25,712 bases of DNA from Candidatus Taylorbacteria bacterium RIFCSPHIGHO2_02_FULL_46_13. GTDB lineage: Bacteria > Patescibacteriota > Minisyncoccia > Phycocordibacterales > DSPV01. Location: assembly GCA_001821015.1 (NCBI GenBank), contig MHRQ01000029.1, positions 8,210 through 33,921 on the forward strand, read 5' to 3'. Shown piece by piece: positions 1-7,585 of this stretch. The notes under the pieces are model-generated. The model was not told where the DNA came from and ran no database searches. It saw nothing but the letters and a program-made list of their open reading frames with translations. The translations under genes were made by a program, and so were the position numbers. Positions within the stretch are counted from its first letter, which is position 1. The number at the start of each line of letters is the position of its first letter.

Positions 1-1171
1 GCACGGGCACGCTCTGACCTTTAATCCTAACTGTTTTAGCTCCTTCGGCAAGCTCGCGCCCCATTGTTCCTACAGCCTGATACCCCACCAAAAGCAACGT
101 ATTGCGAGGGTCGGGCAGAAGGTGTTGTTCATGGCCTATCACCCGCCCGCCTTCCGACATGCCCCCGCCTGCAATGATGATTTTGGGATTAGGTACAAGA
201 CCGATATGCTGCGACTCATGGGGCGAGGCGGTAAATTTGAGGCGCGGAAAATTGAAAATGTCATCGCCGCCCGCAATCTCATCTTGAACCGATTGTTTAA
301 AATCTTTTTTCATTCGCCTATATACCGCCGTCACCTTAATCGCAAGCGGCGAATCCAAAAAGACAGGAATTGAGGGAACTTGTCCGTCTTCCACCATATT
401 GTTGAGTTCGTAGAGAATTACCTGCGTACGTTCAATTGAAAAAGACGGGATGACCAGCGCTCCCTTCTTTTCAACCGTGCGCATAACCGCTTCACGCAAC
501 TTTTCGCGTCGCTCGTCCCTATCTTCATGGTTTCTATCACCATAGACACTCTCCACAATTAAATAGGTTGCACCGGTAAGTGGCTCGGTATCTCGTACAA
601 GTAGCGAAGGAGTGTTGCCGAGATCCCCGGAAAAAACTACCATGCGACCTCCACGTACGAATTCGTAAAAGCAAGAGCCCAAGATATGCCCCGCATCCTT
701 GGGTGTAACGGTGACCCCCCCAGGAAGTGAGAGCTGGGAGTGGTATGGTAGCTCTTTCCATTGTGAAAGAGTAGCGGAGACGTCGGATTGATCGTACATT
801 GGCTCCTTACCTTCTTCGGCAGCCTCATGCGCCATGATACGGAGCATATCGTCAAACATGATTTCTGCGATGCTTTTCGTCTCGGGCGTAGAGTAAATCG
901 GACCGCGGAAACCTGCTTGGACCAGCTTGGGAATACGCCCGATGTGGTCCGCGTGTGCATGTGTTACAAACAAAGAGTCAATGGAAGTCGGATCGTATGG
1001 AAAAGGCTTTCTATTCTCCTCTGCCGCGAAGCTACTGCCTTGCAACAAGCCGCAGTCAACCATAACATGGAACGGCTTTGCGGTGCCGGCAACCGTTAAG
1101 AGAAAGTTGGAACCGGTCGCATTTCCTACTCCTCCGTAAAATGTAATAGACGATGTAGAGTTCATATTCAT
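1..1171 (-). CDS. beta-CASP metallo-beta-lactamase fold RNase-like protein (partial, 3' end outside window)
   Basis: An uninterrupted frame of 390 codons runs off the left edge, so the C-terminus is missing. The metal-binding signature THAHADHIG is at residues 70-78 (H71, H73, D75, H76). Further conserved MBL positions are H162 (DAGHILGS) and D183 (FSGDLGN). The beta-CASP part follows: ESVYGDRNH near residue 209, IPSFSIERTQ, FLDSPLA, and the late GGGMSEGG motif. This order matches the CPSF73/YSH1-like bacterial family, which acts on RNA as endo- or exonuclease in mRNA turnover. The ATG at 1171 overlaps the stop of the upstream membrane-protein gene in an ATGA arrangement, which suggests translational coupling; a second ATG lies two codons later. 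The family assignment is firm, but the exact substrate cannot be read from the sequence. Confidence 0.88.
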   Translation of the reverse strand, partial: MNMNSTSSITFYGGVGNATGSNFLLTVAGTAKPFHVMVDCGLLQGSSFAAEENRKPFPYDPTSIDSLFVTHAHADHIGRIPKLVQAGFRGPIYSTPETKSIAEIMFDDMLRIMAHEAAEEGKEPMYDQSDVSATLSQWKELPYHSQLSLPGGVTVTPKDAGHILGSCFYEFVRGGRMVVFSGDLGNTPSLLVRDTEPLTGATYLIVESVYGDRNHEDRDERREKLREAVMRTVEKKGALVIPSFSIERTQVILYELNNMVEDGQVPSIPVFLDSPLAIKVTAVYRRMKKDFKQSVQDEIAGGDDIFNFPRLKFTASPHESQHIGLVPNPKIIIAGGGMSEGGRVIGHEQHLLPDPRNTLLLVGYQAVGTMGRELAEGAKTVRIKGQSVPV

Positions 1172-1563
1172 GCAGATAAAGATTTTCGGCGAAAATATAA
1201 AAATATGGCGAGTGCCCCTGTTAGATCCATCACCAGGTCTTTGACGATATCCAAAGGATAACTGCCAATCGTGTTGAAGGTATTTCCCGTAGAGTATTCA
1301 AAAATCTCCCACGCACCTCCGATACTCATAACAAAAAACACCACGGTAAGACCTGTAGCATCCACACCGGCGTTTCCACGCCACATTTGAAGCTCCCCAG
1401 CTAACCAAATTCCGAGCCCGCCTAAAACCACGCCACCCAAGAAATGCATGGGAATGTCGTACCACCATAGGTGCCAGAATAGATCGTGCCTGATTGCCAA
1501 AAAAAACATGACCTGCAACAGTGCTGCCCCGGCAAGTGAGATATAAAGCATGTTGCGCGTCAT
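1168..1563 (-). CDS. small multi-pass membrane protein (DUF2238-like)
   Basis: 131 aa. Hydrophobic segments lie near residues 5-25, 40-56, 72-90 and 108-126, consistent with three to four membrane helices. Polar residues conserved in integral-membrane families of the DUF2238 type sit between helices: YDIPMHFLGG near 35-44, GAWEIFEY near 83-90 and the D-x-x-K-D-L-x-x-D pattern near 105-113. I recognise the general look of the family but no biochemical function. The gene overlaps the downstream beta-CASP gene by 4 bp (ATGA), so the two probably form one operon. The start at 1563 lies only a few bases after a TATACT -10 motif, which suggests a leaderless or nearly leaderless mRNA. Confidence 0.7.
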   Translation of the reverse strand: MTRNMLYISLAGAALLQVMFFLAIRHDLFWHLWWYDIPMHFLGGVVLGGLGIWLAGELQMWRGNAGVDATGLTVVFFVMSIGGAWEIFEYSTGNTFNTIGSYPLDIVKDLVMDLTGALAIFLYFRRKSLSA

Positions 1564-1932
1564 ATGACAGTATAGTATAGCAGACTCAGCACGCTACGAA
1601 TGGTAAGGGAACTCCGCAACGAAGAAATGCTCCCGTTTTGGTCACGCTATCGTGTGAGTACAAAACGCAGTCCTTTAGGGCACCAACTGCGTAAGCCCTA
1701 AATAAAGGTCTAGTAAACCCTACGGGTTCAGGCCACAGATATTTTTCTACTGAAAAATTCCGCGACCCCGACTCATCCGCCGCAGCGGACTCCGTCTTTG
1801 AAACGCTTCGGGCACTCGCATTTCAACACCGTGTGGCTAGTTCATTCGTTACAGACTCAAAACTATCTCACCAGGTCTTTCGGAACTTCAGGTATTCGCT
1901 CCTCAACCCTTTGTTGCCGTCGCTCGCTAGGC
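1564..1932. other. intergenic stretch without a convincing gene
   Basis: About 370 bp between the leftmost operon and the terminator at 1933-1968. Several local inverted repeats can be seen, for example ACGCAGT near 1686 against ACTGCGT near 1665. A plus-strand frame is open from 1695 to 1937 but has no usable start codon and no Shine-Dalgarno sequence. I cannot assign an RNA family. It could be the remnant of a gene or a structured RNA. Confidence 0.4.
1569..1579 (-). promoter_or_regulatory. -10 element for the membrane-protein / beta-CASP operon
   Basis: Two overlapping TATACT hexamers on the minus strand lie 5 and 10 bases before the ATG at 1563. No good -35 is visible. Initiation 6-7 nt downstream of the nearer hexamer would fall at the start codon, giving a leaderless transcript. 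Confidence 0.4.
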
Positions 1933-1968
1933 AATAAAAACATCCGCCTCGTGGCGGATATTTTTATT
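1933..1968 (-). terminator. strong intrinsic terminator of the 6S-like RNA unit
   Basis: A 16-bp stem with one mismatch: AATAAAAA + ATCCGCC (1933-1948) pairs with GGCGGAT + TTTTTATT (1953-1968) around a TCGT loop. Read on the minus strand, the GC-rich core is followed by a T-run at 1940-1936. It is near-symmetric and could act in both directions. Confidence 0.8.
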
Positions 1969-2109
1969 GGGCTACTTGAGTATGTACCCTAGCTTTAAAC
2001 TAGGTGGGTGCCACAGCGTGCCCGATTAGATTCCCCGAAGGGCTTCACACGAGTACAGCATTTCGGGCTCCCTTATGTTTGTTATAGAGTTAATACGTCA
2101 AATAACCCT
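1969..2109 (-). ncRNA. candidate 6S-like small RNA
   Basis: A minus-strand RNA predicted to start near 2109 and end at the terminator (1933-1968). Its ends form a long closing stem: GGGTTATTTGACGTAT (2108-2093) pairs with ATACTCAAGTAGCCC (1983-1969) over 15 bp with one bulged C and two G-U pairs. Inside lies an asymmetric central region with a small hairpin on the 3' side (CCTAG, 2004-2000, with CTAGG, 1992-1988). A terminal arm is closed by GCCCGA against TCGGGC and contains a CCC-TTC-GGG hairpin. A closing stem, a central bubble with a 3'-side hairpin and a terminal arm are the layout of 6S RNA, which binds the housekeeping RNA polymerase. The length (about 141 nt, or 175 with the terminator) is shorter than typical 6S. 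The call rests on shape only. Confidence 0.5.
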
Positions 2110-2115
2110 GCCTAT

Positions 2116-2143
2116 AGTATAACGCTAAGACGCGAGCGAACAA
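2116..2143 (-). promoter_or_regulatory. promoter of the 6S-like RNA
   Basis: Minus-strand -35 TTGTTC (2143-2138), 16-bp spacer, -10 TATACT (2121-2116). The predicted start near 2109 coincides with the 5' side of the closing stem of the RNA. Confidence 0.65.
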
Positions 2144-2527
2144 TACACATCCGTATAGTACGGCACAAAAAATGCCTTCGGGCAAAACTAACTAATAGAA
2201 TCGCCCCCGCCAAAGCGGGAGCAATTCTGGGGAGGTTATGGTACCCAAGACAAGAAAAAATTAAATATTTTGCCTCTGTCCGCATGCCCGTCAGAATGGG
2301 TTACACTCATCGGAGACTGCGAGGTGAAGCATTAATTAGTGTTAAAACACAGCTTGCTGGGTAACAATGAACCTCGTAGATAAGTGTGGGCCATAGTTTA
2401 AGAAAAGCAAGTCAAAAGAAATCTGACGCAGAAAACTTTTTTACACAAATACGCCACGCAAAGAGAAATTCTTCAACAATTTATAGACTGCTTATGAACA
2501 GTTTATTAACAAAATCCTGTTGCAAGA
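2144..2527. other. intergenic stretch with hairpins, no gene seen
   Basis: About 380 bp between Ndk and the 6S-like unit. A long imperfect hairpin lies at 2197-2229 (outer arms AGAAT/ATTCT, inner CCCGC/GCGGG). A plus-strand open frame crosses the region (2008-2364), but its composition is unlike a protein and it covers the structured RNA on the other strand. I see no tRNA. Confidence 0.4.
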
Positions 2528-3142
2528 CTACTCCAAGATGCCGTCAAGGTTCACGTCGTAGGTAACCTGTTCCTGGAAAAGTTTGTAGGCGGTAACCTCT
2601 TTGCCAGAGAACCAGTGCTTAATTTCCATGTTCGCCTCCTCCACTGAACCTGAAGCGTGAATGAGGTTGCGTACCGCGCGATTGTCGGTGTCAGACATTT
2701 GGTACGAGTCCAGCACGTAATCTCCACGGATCGTGCCAACATCAGAGGTAAGCGGTTCGGTGCCTCCGACAAGTTTACGGACAATCCCCACGGCATGTGC
2801 CCCCTGCCAGACCATCGCAACCACGGGGCCCGAAGTCATGTACTTTTTTAAGTTCGCGAGAATCTTCGCCGTAATTTCAAGTGGGTCTTCTGAAGGTGGA
2901 GTCATACCTTTCGCTTTGTATCCTTTAATAGTCTTCTCCCCCGTTACCCGACGCCAATTTGGATCAAGGGTATAGTGCTGTTCAACGTGGTCAGTCGTTG
3001 GCACAAGCATCTTTACCGCTACCAATTTTAAGCCCACTTGCTCAAATCGCTTTATGATTTCGCCCACGAGCGAACGCTGTACCCCATCGGGCTTAACGAT
3101 AGCGAGTGTTTGTTCAAATTTAAGATGTGTCTTTTTACCCAT
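2528..3142 (-). CDS. ndk: nucleoside-diphosphate kinase (long CPR-type)
   Basis: 204 aa. The protein transfers the gamma-phosphate of ATP to NDPs through a phospho-histidine. Family features: QTLAIVKPDGVQRSLVGEI near residues 11-29, and the active-site histidine in NLIHASGSVEEA near 159-170, followed by EIKHWF. Typical bacterial Ndk is about 140 aa. The extra length is mostly an insert near residues 60-105 (DPNWRRVTGEKTIKGY to KILANLKKYM) ahead of TSGPVVAMVWQG, plus a C-terminal tail. Long forms of this kind are known from Patescibacteria. The gene stands alone with its own promoter immediately upstream, apparently giving a leaderless mRNA. Confidence 0.93.
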   Translation of the reverse strand: MGKKTHLKFEQTLAIVKPDGVQRSLVGEIIKRFEQVGLKLVAVKMLVPTTDHVEQHYTLDPNWRRVTGEKTIKGYKAKGMTPPSEDPLEITAKILANLKKYMTSGPVVAMVWQGAHAVGIVRKLVGGTEPLTSDVGTIRGDYVLDSYQMSDTDNRAVRNLIHASGSVEEANMEIKHWFSGKEVTAYKLFQEQVTYDVNLDGILE

Positions 3143-3150
3143 GAACTATC

Positions 3151-3178
3151 ATCTTATCAGAAACGATGGATGGTGCAA
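3151..3178 (-). promoter_or_regulatory. promoter of ndk, apparently leaderless
   Basis: Minus-strand -35 TTGCAC (3178-3173), 16-bp spacer, -10 TAAGAT (3156-3151). The expected transcription start is within 1-3 nt of the ATG at 3142, leaving no room for a Shine-Dalgarno sequence. Confidence 0.55.
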
Positions 3179-3187
3179 CATTCAGTC

Positions 3188-3559
3188 TTAAGCCGCCTGT
3201 TCTAAACTCTCCGAACCATACAGTATCGCTTCAATCTTTGAAAGAGTCGCCTCTGGATCTTTTGAATATTGCTCGTAGAGTTCAGGGTGTTCCTTAACGA
3301 TGTCCGAAAAAGTTTTTGAGAAATGGCGTTTATCGGTCCACTCTAGTGCAGCATCGTGATTTGAAAGCCTTTGCATACGCGCATACCGCTTCATCAGTTC
3401 AACTTGAATAAGATTGTGCAAACGCAATTCTTCAGTCGTCCTTTCGTGAAAAAATTCTTCTTTTGGCTGTTCAAGATTCATATGAATAGGTAATACCTTG
3501 GGCGGCACAGGCGGCGCAATTGAGCTAGGTTCTTTAGGTTTAGCGTATCTCCCAACCAC
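3188..3559 (-). CDS. orphaned C-terminal tail of a TraG-like ATPase (gene fragment)
   Basis: The frame encodes 123 aa from a GTG at 3559, but it stays open upstream to the TGA of the HEPN gene at 3593. The codons just before the GTG read FGRPREEIEAEV, followed by VGRYAKPKEPSS. The TraG-like protein encoded 1 kb upstream ends YGRPREEIEAEVMGRY then NPTGK. So this frame begins with the same segment and continues with a proline-rich linker (SSIAPPVPPKVLP) and a charged helical tail (EELRLHNLIQVELMKRY and onward). I infer it is the original C-terminal extension of such an ATPase, now cut off by the inserted toxin-antitoxin pair. Whether it is still translated is unknown; a GGGAGG lies about 15 nt before the GTG. 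Confidence 0.6.
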   Translation of the reverse strand: MVGRYAKPKEPSSIAPPVPPKVLPIHMNLEQPKEEFFHERTTEELRLHNLIQVELMKRYARMQRLSNHDAALEWTDKRHFSKTFSDIVKEHPELYEQYSKDPEATLSKIEAILYGSESLEQAA

Positions 3560-3592
3560 CTCGGCTTCAATTTCCTCCCTCGGACGGCCGAA
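3545..3592 (-). repeat. diverged direct repeat flanking the toxin-antitoxin pair, copy 1
   Basis: 48 bp matching 4552-4599 at 41 of 48 positions on the same strand. It begins directly after the HEPN stop codon. Four of the seven differences are synonymous in the TraG frame, so both copies diverged while coding. Confidence 0.75.
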
Positions 3593-4003
3593 TCAAAGAA
3601 ATTTCTTCACGATAACAACCAAATATTCTTTATAGGCCGCGAGGTATTTAACCGCTTCTTCCACAAGAACTTTTTTCTGCACCGTCTCATAGCGATGGAC
3701 AAGGCGATTCCGCAAACCGACAGAACCAGCGATCTTCGCGCGGAGACCTTTGGAAATTATGCCGATATCTGCAAGCGTCTCAAACGTCCCCTGATTAGTG
3801 TCCGGGAACGGTTTATGCTCTTGCTCTAAAATCATGGCGTTGATGTCCACCGCTTCATCCACCATAAGCTGAAAAAGTCTTTCGATGGACAAAAATACAG
3901 CGTCATCCGGTTTTTTATCGCCCCGGCATTTTGCAAGAAAATCAGCGAGATTACTTGCATATCCCTTGAGTAAAGAGATCTTTTTTGAAAAAACTTCAGG
4001 CAT
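3593..4003 (-). CDS. HEPN-domain toxin (HepT-like)
   Basis: 136 aa, all-helical in appearance. It carries the HEPN RNase signature R-x4-H-x-Y as RNRLVHRY near residues 97-104. In HepT-type toxins the Arg and His are needed for RNA cleavage, and the Tyr is the residue adenylylated by the partner MntA nucleotidyltransferase. The start ATG at 4003 overlaps the end of the nucleotidyltransferase gene by 8 bp, so the pair is co-translated. The order is antitoxin first. Type VII HepT/MntA is the best match by motifs and pairing; toxicity is inferred from the family. The stop codon abuts the repeated TraG segment directly. Confidence 0.82.
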   Translation of the reverse strand: MPEVFSKKISLLKGYASNLADFLAKCRGDKKPDDAVFLSIERLFQLMVDEAVDINAMILEQEHKPFPDTNQGTFETLADIGIISKGLRAKIAGSVGLRNRLVHRYETVQKKVLVEEAVKYLAAYKEYLVVIVKKFL

Positions 4004-4403
4004 TTTTTGTTTCGTAATTTCTCGCCCACGACTTCAGAGCGTGTTTTTGCCGGGCGCGTAGCCGCGCCGTGTCAAACCAAACATTGCGGGCATATATTTT
4101 CCACTCCTCAAAAAAATCATTTTGCGACTCAAAAAGAACAATGCCGTCTTCTGCCACGGCGCGCATGAGATAGGACGAGGCATGAGATAGGTCCGCCACC
4201 TCAACATCATTACGGCCTATTGCGCTTGCAATTTCTTCCGCGACAAGTGAAATGTCGGCTAGGTGTTTTGAAAACACAGCTATGTCAATGTCACTTCCAG
4301 CGCGATGTGTTCCTCTCGCCGACGAGCCGAACAAAACAACGAGATCAAGCCCGTGTTTTTCGGCAATTTCCGCTATTTTTAATTTCATTTCTTCGGCAAA
4401 CAT
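3996..4403 (-). CDS. MNT-domain nucleotidyltransferase antitoxin (MntA-like)
   Basis: 135 aa from the ATG at 4403; an upstream TTG at 4421 and an ATG at 4388 are alternatives, and none has a good Shine-Dalgarno sequence. The minimal nucleotidyltransferase motif is GSSARGTHRAGSDIDIAVF: GS, ten residues, then D-x-D, which binds Mg-ATP. VEVADLS near residues 67-73 fits the third acidic position. In characterised pairs this enzyme AMPylates a tyrosine next to the HEPN active site and silences the toxin. The gene lies directly upstream of and overlaps the HEPN gene. Confidence 0.82.
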   Translation of the reverse strand: MFAEEMKLKIAEIAEKHGLDLVVLFGSSARGTHRAGSDIDIAVFSKHLADISLVAEEIASAIGRNDVEVADLSHASSYLMRAVAEDGIVLFESQNDFFEEWKIYARNVWFDTARLRARQKHALKSWARNYETKNA

Positions 4404-4528
4404 AAACCAATCGTACAACAAAACCAGCCGTGCCGCAACGCTTGTGCTGATTCCAAGCTGGAAACCCTAAGATGAATTTTCTACCGTCTTCTCTATAGCT
4501 GTTCGCTACTTGCGGTTCACTTTCCGAT

Positions 4529-4552
4529 CAATCCTACTTACCAGTAGGATTG
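4529..4552. repeat. 24-bp inverted repeat covering the TraG-like stop codon
   Basis: CAATCCTAC (4529-4537) and GTAGGATTG (4544-4552) form a perfect 9-bp stem with a 6-nt loop. The last five codons (NPTGK) and stop of the ATPase gene lie inside it. It could stop transcription, though no T-run follows, or mark the junction of the insertion. Confidence 0.65.
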
Positions 4553-7302
4553 TATCTCCCCATCACCTCCGCTTCAATTTCCTCCCGTGGCCGGCCGTAT
4601 TTCATATATGAAAGCTCTTTAAGTTTTTCCGTTTGGCCTGCGTTACCGTGCGGTGGAGCAATCGTCTCCATACTGAAGGGTTTAACGGGGCGGCCATTGA
4701 CCAAAAGTCGCATATACGCATGGCGATTGTCCAAATTGATGATGTCGCGAGCGGAAAAGACCGGCGCAAACTGTTTCTCCAGAAATTCAGCGTCTTCTGC
4801 ACCAACACGGAAATTTGCAAGCGAACCTACATTCCCAAACACCGCGTCTTTAATACGCTCATCAAGTTGTTTGATAAATTGATGGGCAATGTTCAGCGAA
4901 AGTTTGTATTTGCGCGCTTCGGAAAGAATAATGGAAATAGAGTCGGTCGTGACATTTTGAAACTCATCAATATAGAGATAAAACGGTGGGGTATCGTGTC
5001 CAAGCGAATCAACACGCGAAAGCGCCGCCATAAGGATTTTCCCAACAATGATAAGACCCAACAGATGTGAGTTGATATCACCGAGACGTCCTTTTGAAAG
5101 ATTAACGAGCAAGATCTTGCGACTATCCATAATCTCTCTGAAATTGAACGTGGAACGCTCCTGTGCGATGATAGGGCGCATAATGTCATTTGAGAGGAAC
5201 CCGTCAAATTTAGAAGTAATATAGGGCACAATGTTGGCTAATGCCGCCTCACCCCCTGCCTTTTCGGCAACCTCGCGCCAGAATTGCACCACAATAGGAT
5301 TTTTACAACGTGCAAGCTTAGCGGCGCGGAATTGTTTGTCGGAGAGGGTGCGTGAAAGGTCAATGAGCGTGGTTCCTGATTCTGGATCTTCAAGTACCAA
5401 CAGCGCCGCATTTCTGAAATATTGTTCAAACATAGGACCACCAGCGGTCTTCATATCAAACAGTTTATTAAAGATTGAAAGCATTTCGTTGACTACAAAT
5501 GTTTTCTGCTCGGGAAATCGCTGATCATATTCAAGCATATTAAGTCCCATCGGCCGTTCCACGTGCCCCGGATCAAAGTAGACAACATCCTCAAAACGCT
5601 CCGGTGGTACAGCCGCTAGAATATCGTTAATGTCACTTCCGTGCGGGTCTATAAAACATACTCCATGACCTGCCGCAATATCCTGCGCAATCATATTTTT
5701 AAGCAAAGTGGTTTTACCCGTACCGGTCTGACCAATGCAGTAGAAGTGTCGCAAACGATCTTCTGACGACATATAAATACCCGTCTCTTTTCCTCCGTCC
5801 CGATTAACACCCAAAAGAAGCCCCTCTCGCGGCAGACCCACGGGCACTGGCGAACTACCCGCCTTTGCAACCTTTAATTCTGGTGATGAACGAATGACGG
5901 TGGAGGGGAAATGAAACATGGTGGTGAGCTCGCGAAGCGACAGCGGTAATTCACGCTTCTGTTCGTACTGACGAAACGAGAAATCCCGAAGAAAATCGGC
6001 GAGTTTTACTCCTTTAAACCGTTCAAATTTTATGCTGTTGCCATGCGTATTCTCAAACTGGTTGAATGCCGACTCCATGTCCGAGAGAATATCAAGCGCT
6101 TCCCCTTCACTGCGCGACGAGGCGATAAGCCGGATGTTCACTTCCGCGACAGGACTCTCGCTCTTACGCTTTACTTGCTCAAGAGCAATCTCGTCAACGA
6201 CAAGCGGATCTTTTTCTTTTTCCTCGTCTTCCTTTTTCTTTTTTGCTGAACCAAAAAGTTCGCTTCCTACTTCCTTTGCAAAACTCCATACATGCCCACC
6301 GACAGTTTCGGGCTTATCCAATGCTTCTTTGAGCTTCTTTCCCTTCTGTAAATCGCCAATAATGGCTTTATAGCGGCCCGTGCGCCCGTCACCGCCGGGC
6401 TTGAACACCAGCTGTATTGCCGCCCACTCCCCATCTTTGTCTATTTTGGAAAAACTCTGGAGCAAAGCATTTAAGGGGTCGTGGTCAAACGATTCGTAGG
6501 TGCGGATAGGAAACGCGTGATCAGCCGTCAATCGTGCAGTGGAACCAACCGAGGCTCCTTGTTGATTGAAAATATTATAATCATTCTTGAATTCAATCAC
6601 TTTTGCGTTATGAAAAATTGCGTGAATATGTTTTTCAAAAAGATCTCGTTTTGAATCCGGCACCGCGGCATAAAATACGAATTCCTCACTTCCATTGGCA
6701 ACGGCAAGCTCAAGCGTAAAGTAATTTGGCCCAACAATATCTTTGTCTTTAACTGCCATCATGCCTGAATAAAATTGCTCCATAGAAGAGAGAAGCTCTT
6801 TGAGAGGTTTTTCAGGTGCAGAGGGGTCGCGTTCGGGGAGAGTGATTTCATACAGAGTCATCTGCAGAGCTTTGTACAGTGGGTCGCGAGCGCCGAGACC
6901 TGTGTCATACCCGGCTTTCACATATTGAACAAGGAAACGCTCAAAATCGTCTTCAAGATGAGGATCGTGAAGACGCTCTACCACCGCGAGAGCGTTCTTA
7001 ATCCCTCGTTCCATAACGAGCTTCGCAAGTTCCAATACTTGTGCGTCATGCGCCTCTGGTGCCAATTCTGCGGAAAGTTGAACCACTTCTCCTTCGCTCA
7101 TACGCATGGAAGGAGCGAGCACCGCTTCCGTAGGAACTTGCTTGTACGCAGAAACCACCTCTCTCGCGCCTTGTTCTGGTGCTCGCTCTAATTGCCCTGA
7201 CGAGAGTTCTTGCTCCTTGTGTGCAACTTGCTCACGCAAAAATCGTAATTCCTCCTCGGGTGAATTGAATGTCGTTTCAGGCACTTGAGCTTTTAATTCC
7301 AT
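4534..7302 (-). CDS. VirD4/TraG-like type IV secretion ATPase, DNA-pump family
   Basis: 922 aa from the ATG at 7302; a GTG at 7345-7347 would add 15 residues encoded by the upstream repeat. N-terminal half: a long helical, charged region without recognised catalytic motifs, with an acidic/lysine linker (KKKKEDEEKEKD) near residue 355. C-terminal half: a RecA-like motor with Walker A IGQTGTGKTTLL near 520-531, FIDPHGSD just after it, and Walker B FYLYIDEFQNV near 773-783, followed by SEARKYKLSLNIAHQ. These match hexameric DNA-translocating ATPases of the VirD4/TraG/HerA group, common in CPR genomes where a full conjugation apparatus is often absent. No other secretion genes lie in this window. 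The C-terminus is abrupt compared with the orphaned tail at 3188-3559. Confidence 0.85.
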   Translation of the reverse strand: MELKAQVPETTFNSPEEELRFLREQVAHKEQELSSGQLERAPEQGAREVVSAYKQVPTEAVLAPSMRMSEGEVVQLSAELAPEAHDAQVLELAKLVMERGIKNALAVVERLHDPHLEDDFERFLVQYVKAGYDTGLGARDPLYKALQMTLYEITLPERDPSAPEKPLKELLSSMEQFYSGMMAVKDKDIVGPNYFTLELAVANGSEEFVFYAAVPDSKRDLFEKHIHAIFHNAKVIEFKNDYNIFNQQGASVGSTARLTADHAFPIRTYESFDHDPLNALLQSFSKIDKDGEWAAIQLVFKPGGDGRTGRYKAIIGDLQKGKKLKEALDKPETVGGHVWSFAKEVGSELFGSAKKKKEDEEKEKDPLVVDEIALEQVKRKSESPVAEVNIRLIASSRSEGEALDILSDMESAFNQFENTHGNSIKFERFKGVKLADFLRDFSFRQYEQKRELPLSLRELTTMFHFPSTVIRSSPELKVAKAGSSPVPVGLPREGLLLGVNRDGGKETGIYMSSEDRLRHFYCIGQTGTGKTTLLKNMIAQDIAAGHGVCFIDPHGSDINDILAAVPPERFEDVVYFDPGHVERPMGLNMLEYDQRFPEQKTFVVNEMLSIFNKLFDMKTAGGPMFEQYFRNAALLVLEDPESGTTLIDLSRTLSDKQFRAAKLARCKNPIVVQFWREVAEKAGGEAALANIVPYITSKFDGFLSNDIMRPIIAQERSTFNFREIMDSRKILLVNLSKGRLGDINSHLLGLIIVGKILMAALSRVDSLGHDTPPFYLYIDEFQNVTTDSISIILSEARKYKLSLNIAHQFIKQLDERIKDAVFGNVGSLANFRVGAEDAEFLEKQFAPVFSARDIINLDNRHAYMRLLVNGRPVKPFSMETIAPPHGNAGQTEKLKELSYMKYGRPREEIEAEVMGRYNPTGK
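4552..4599 (-). repeat. diverged direct repeat flanking the toxin-antitoxin pair, copy 2
   Basis: Partner of 3545-3592 (41 of 48 identical). It encodes the end of the ATPase, YGRPREEIEAEVMGRY. Together the copies bracket about 0.95 kb holding the MNT and HEPN genes. Confidence 0.75.
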
Positions 7303-7503
7303 CCCGTTAGAAATAGGAAGCGCTCCTGCAGATACAGGAGTCGCCACTATCGTTTATCGTTTGATAATGTGGTTGATATTTTATCACGGTATTGCTTATA
7401 ACGAGCGCTTCCGTTGTAGTGTTATACGCCCGGTGATCCTGCAATTAAATGGCAAGTACATCAATACTTACAGGATTCATAACCGTTTAATTTCTAACGG
7501 GAT
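7301..7503. repeat. family A-like inverted-repeat unit upstream of the TraG-like gene
   Basis: The same 14-bp termini as family A: ATCCCGTTAGAAAT (7301-7314) and ATTTCTAACGGGAT (7490-7503), enclosing a different, longer interior. A second inverted repeat lies inside (GGAAGCGCTC 7316-7325, GAGCGCTTCC 7403-7412). The inner terminus abuts the ATG at 7302 as in the ribosomal copies. Confidence 0.7.
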
Positions 7504-7530
7504 TCCATAGGCTTTATTATAGCAACGCCT

Positions 7531-7564
7531 ACACAAAACACACCCTACAAGGTGTGTTTTGTGT
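7531..7564. terminator. perfect 14-bp hairpin, probable terminator
   Basis: ACACAAAACACACC (7531-7544) and GGTGTGTTTTGTGT (7551-7564) around the loop CTACAA. It lies just downstream of the 55-aa minus-strand ORF and upstream of the TraG-like leader. There is no clean T-run, so termination strength is uncertain. Confidence 0.6.
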
Positions 7565-7585
7565 ACTTAAGATAGCCCGTTTTTG

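Noticed and set aside
1798..1992. 64-aa plus-strand open frame
   Set aside because: It runs through the terminator hairpin at 1933-1968 and has no family features.
2008..2364. 118-aa plus-strand open frame
   Set aside because: It covers the promoter and 5' part of the 6S-like RNA on the other strand, has no Shine-Dalgarno sequence, is rich in Arg and Cys-type chance codons and shows no domain.
3188..4599. Recent transposition with a 48-bp target-site duplication
   Set aside because: The copies differ at 7 of 48 positions with mainly synonymous changes, and no transposase or terminal inverted repeats are present.
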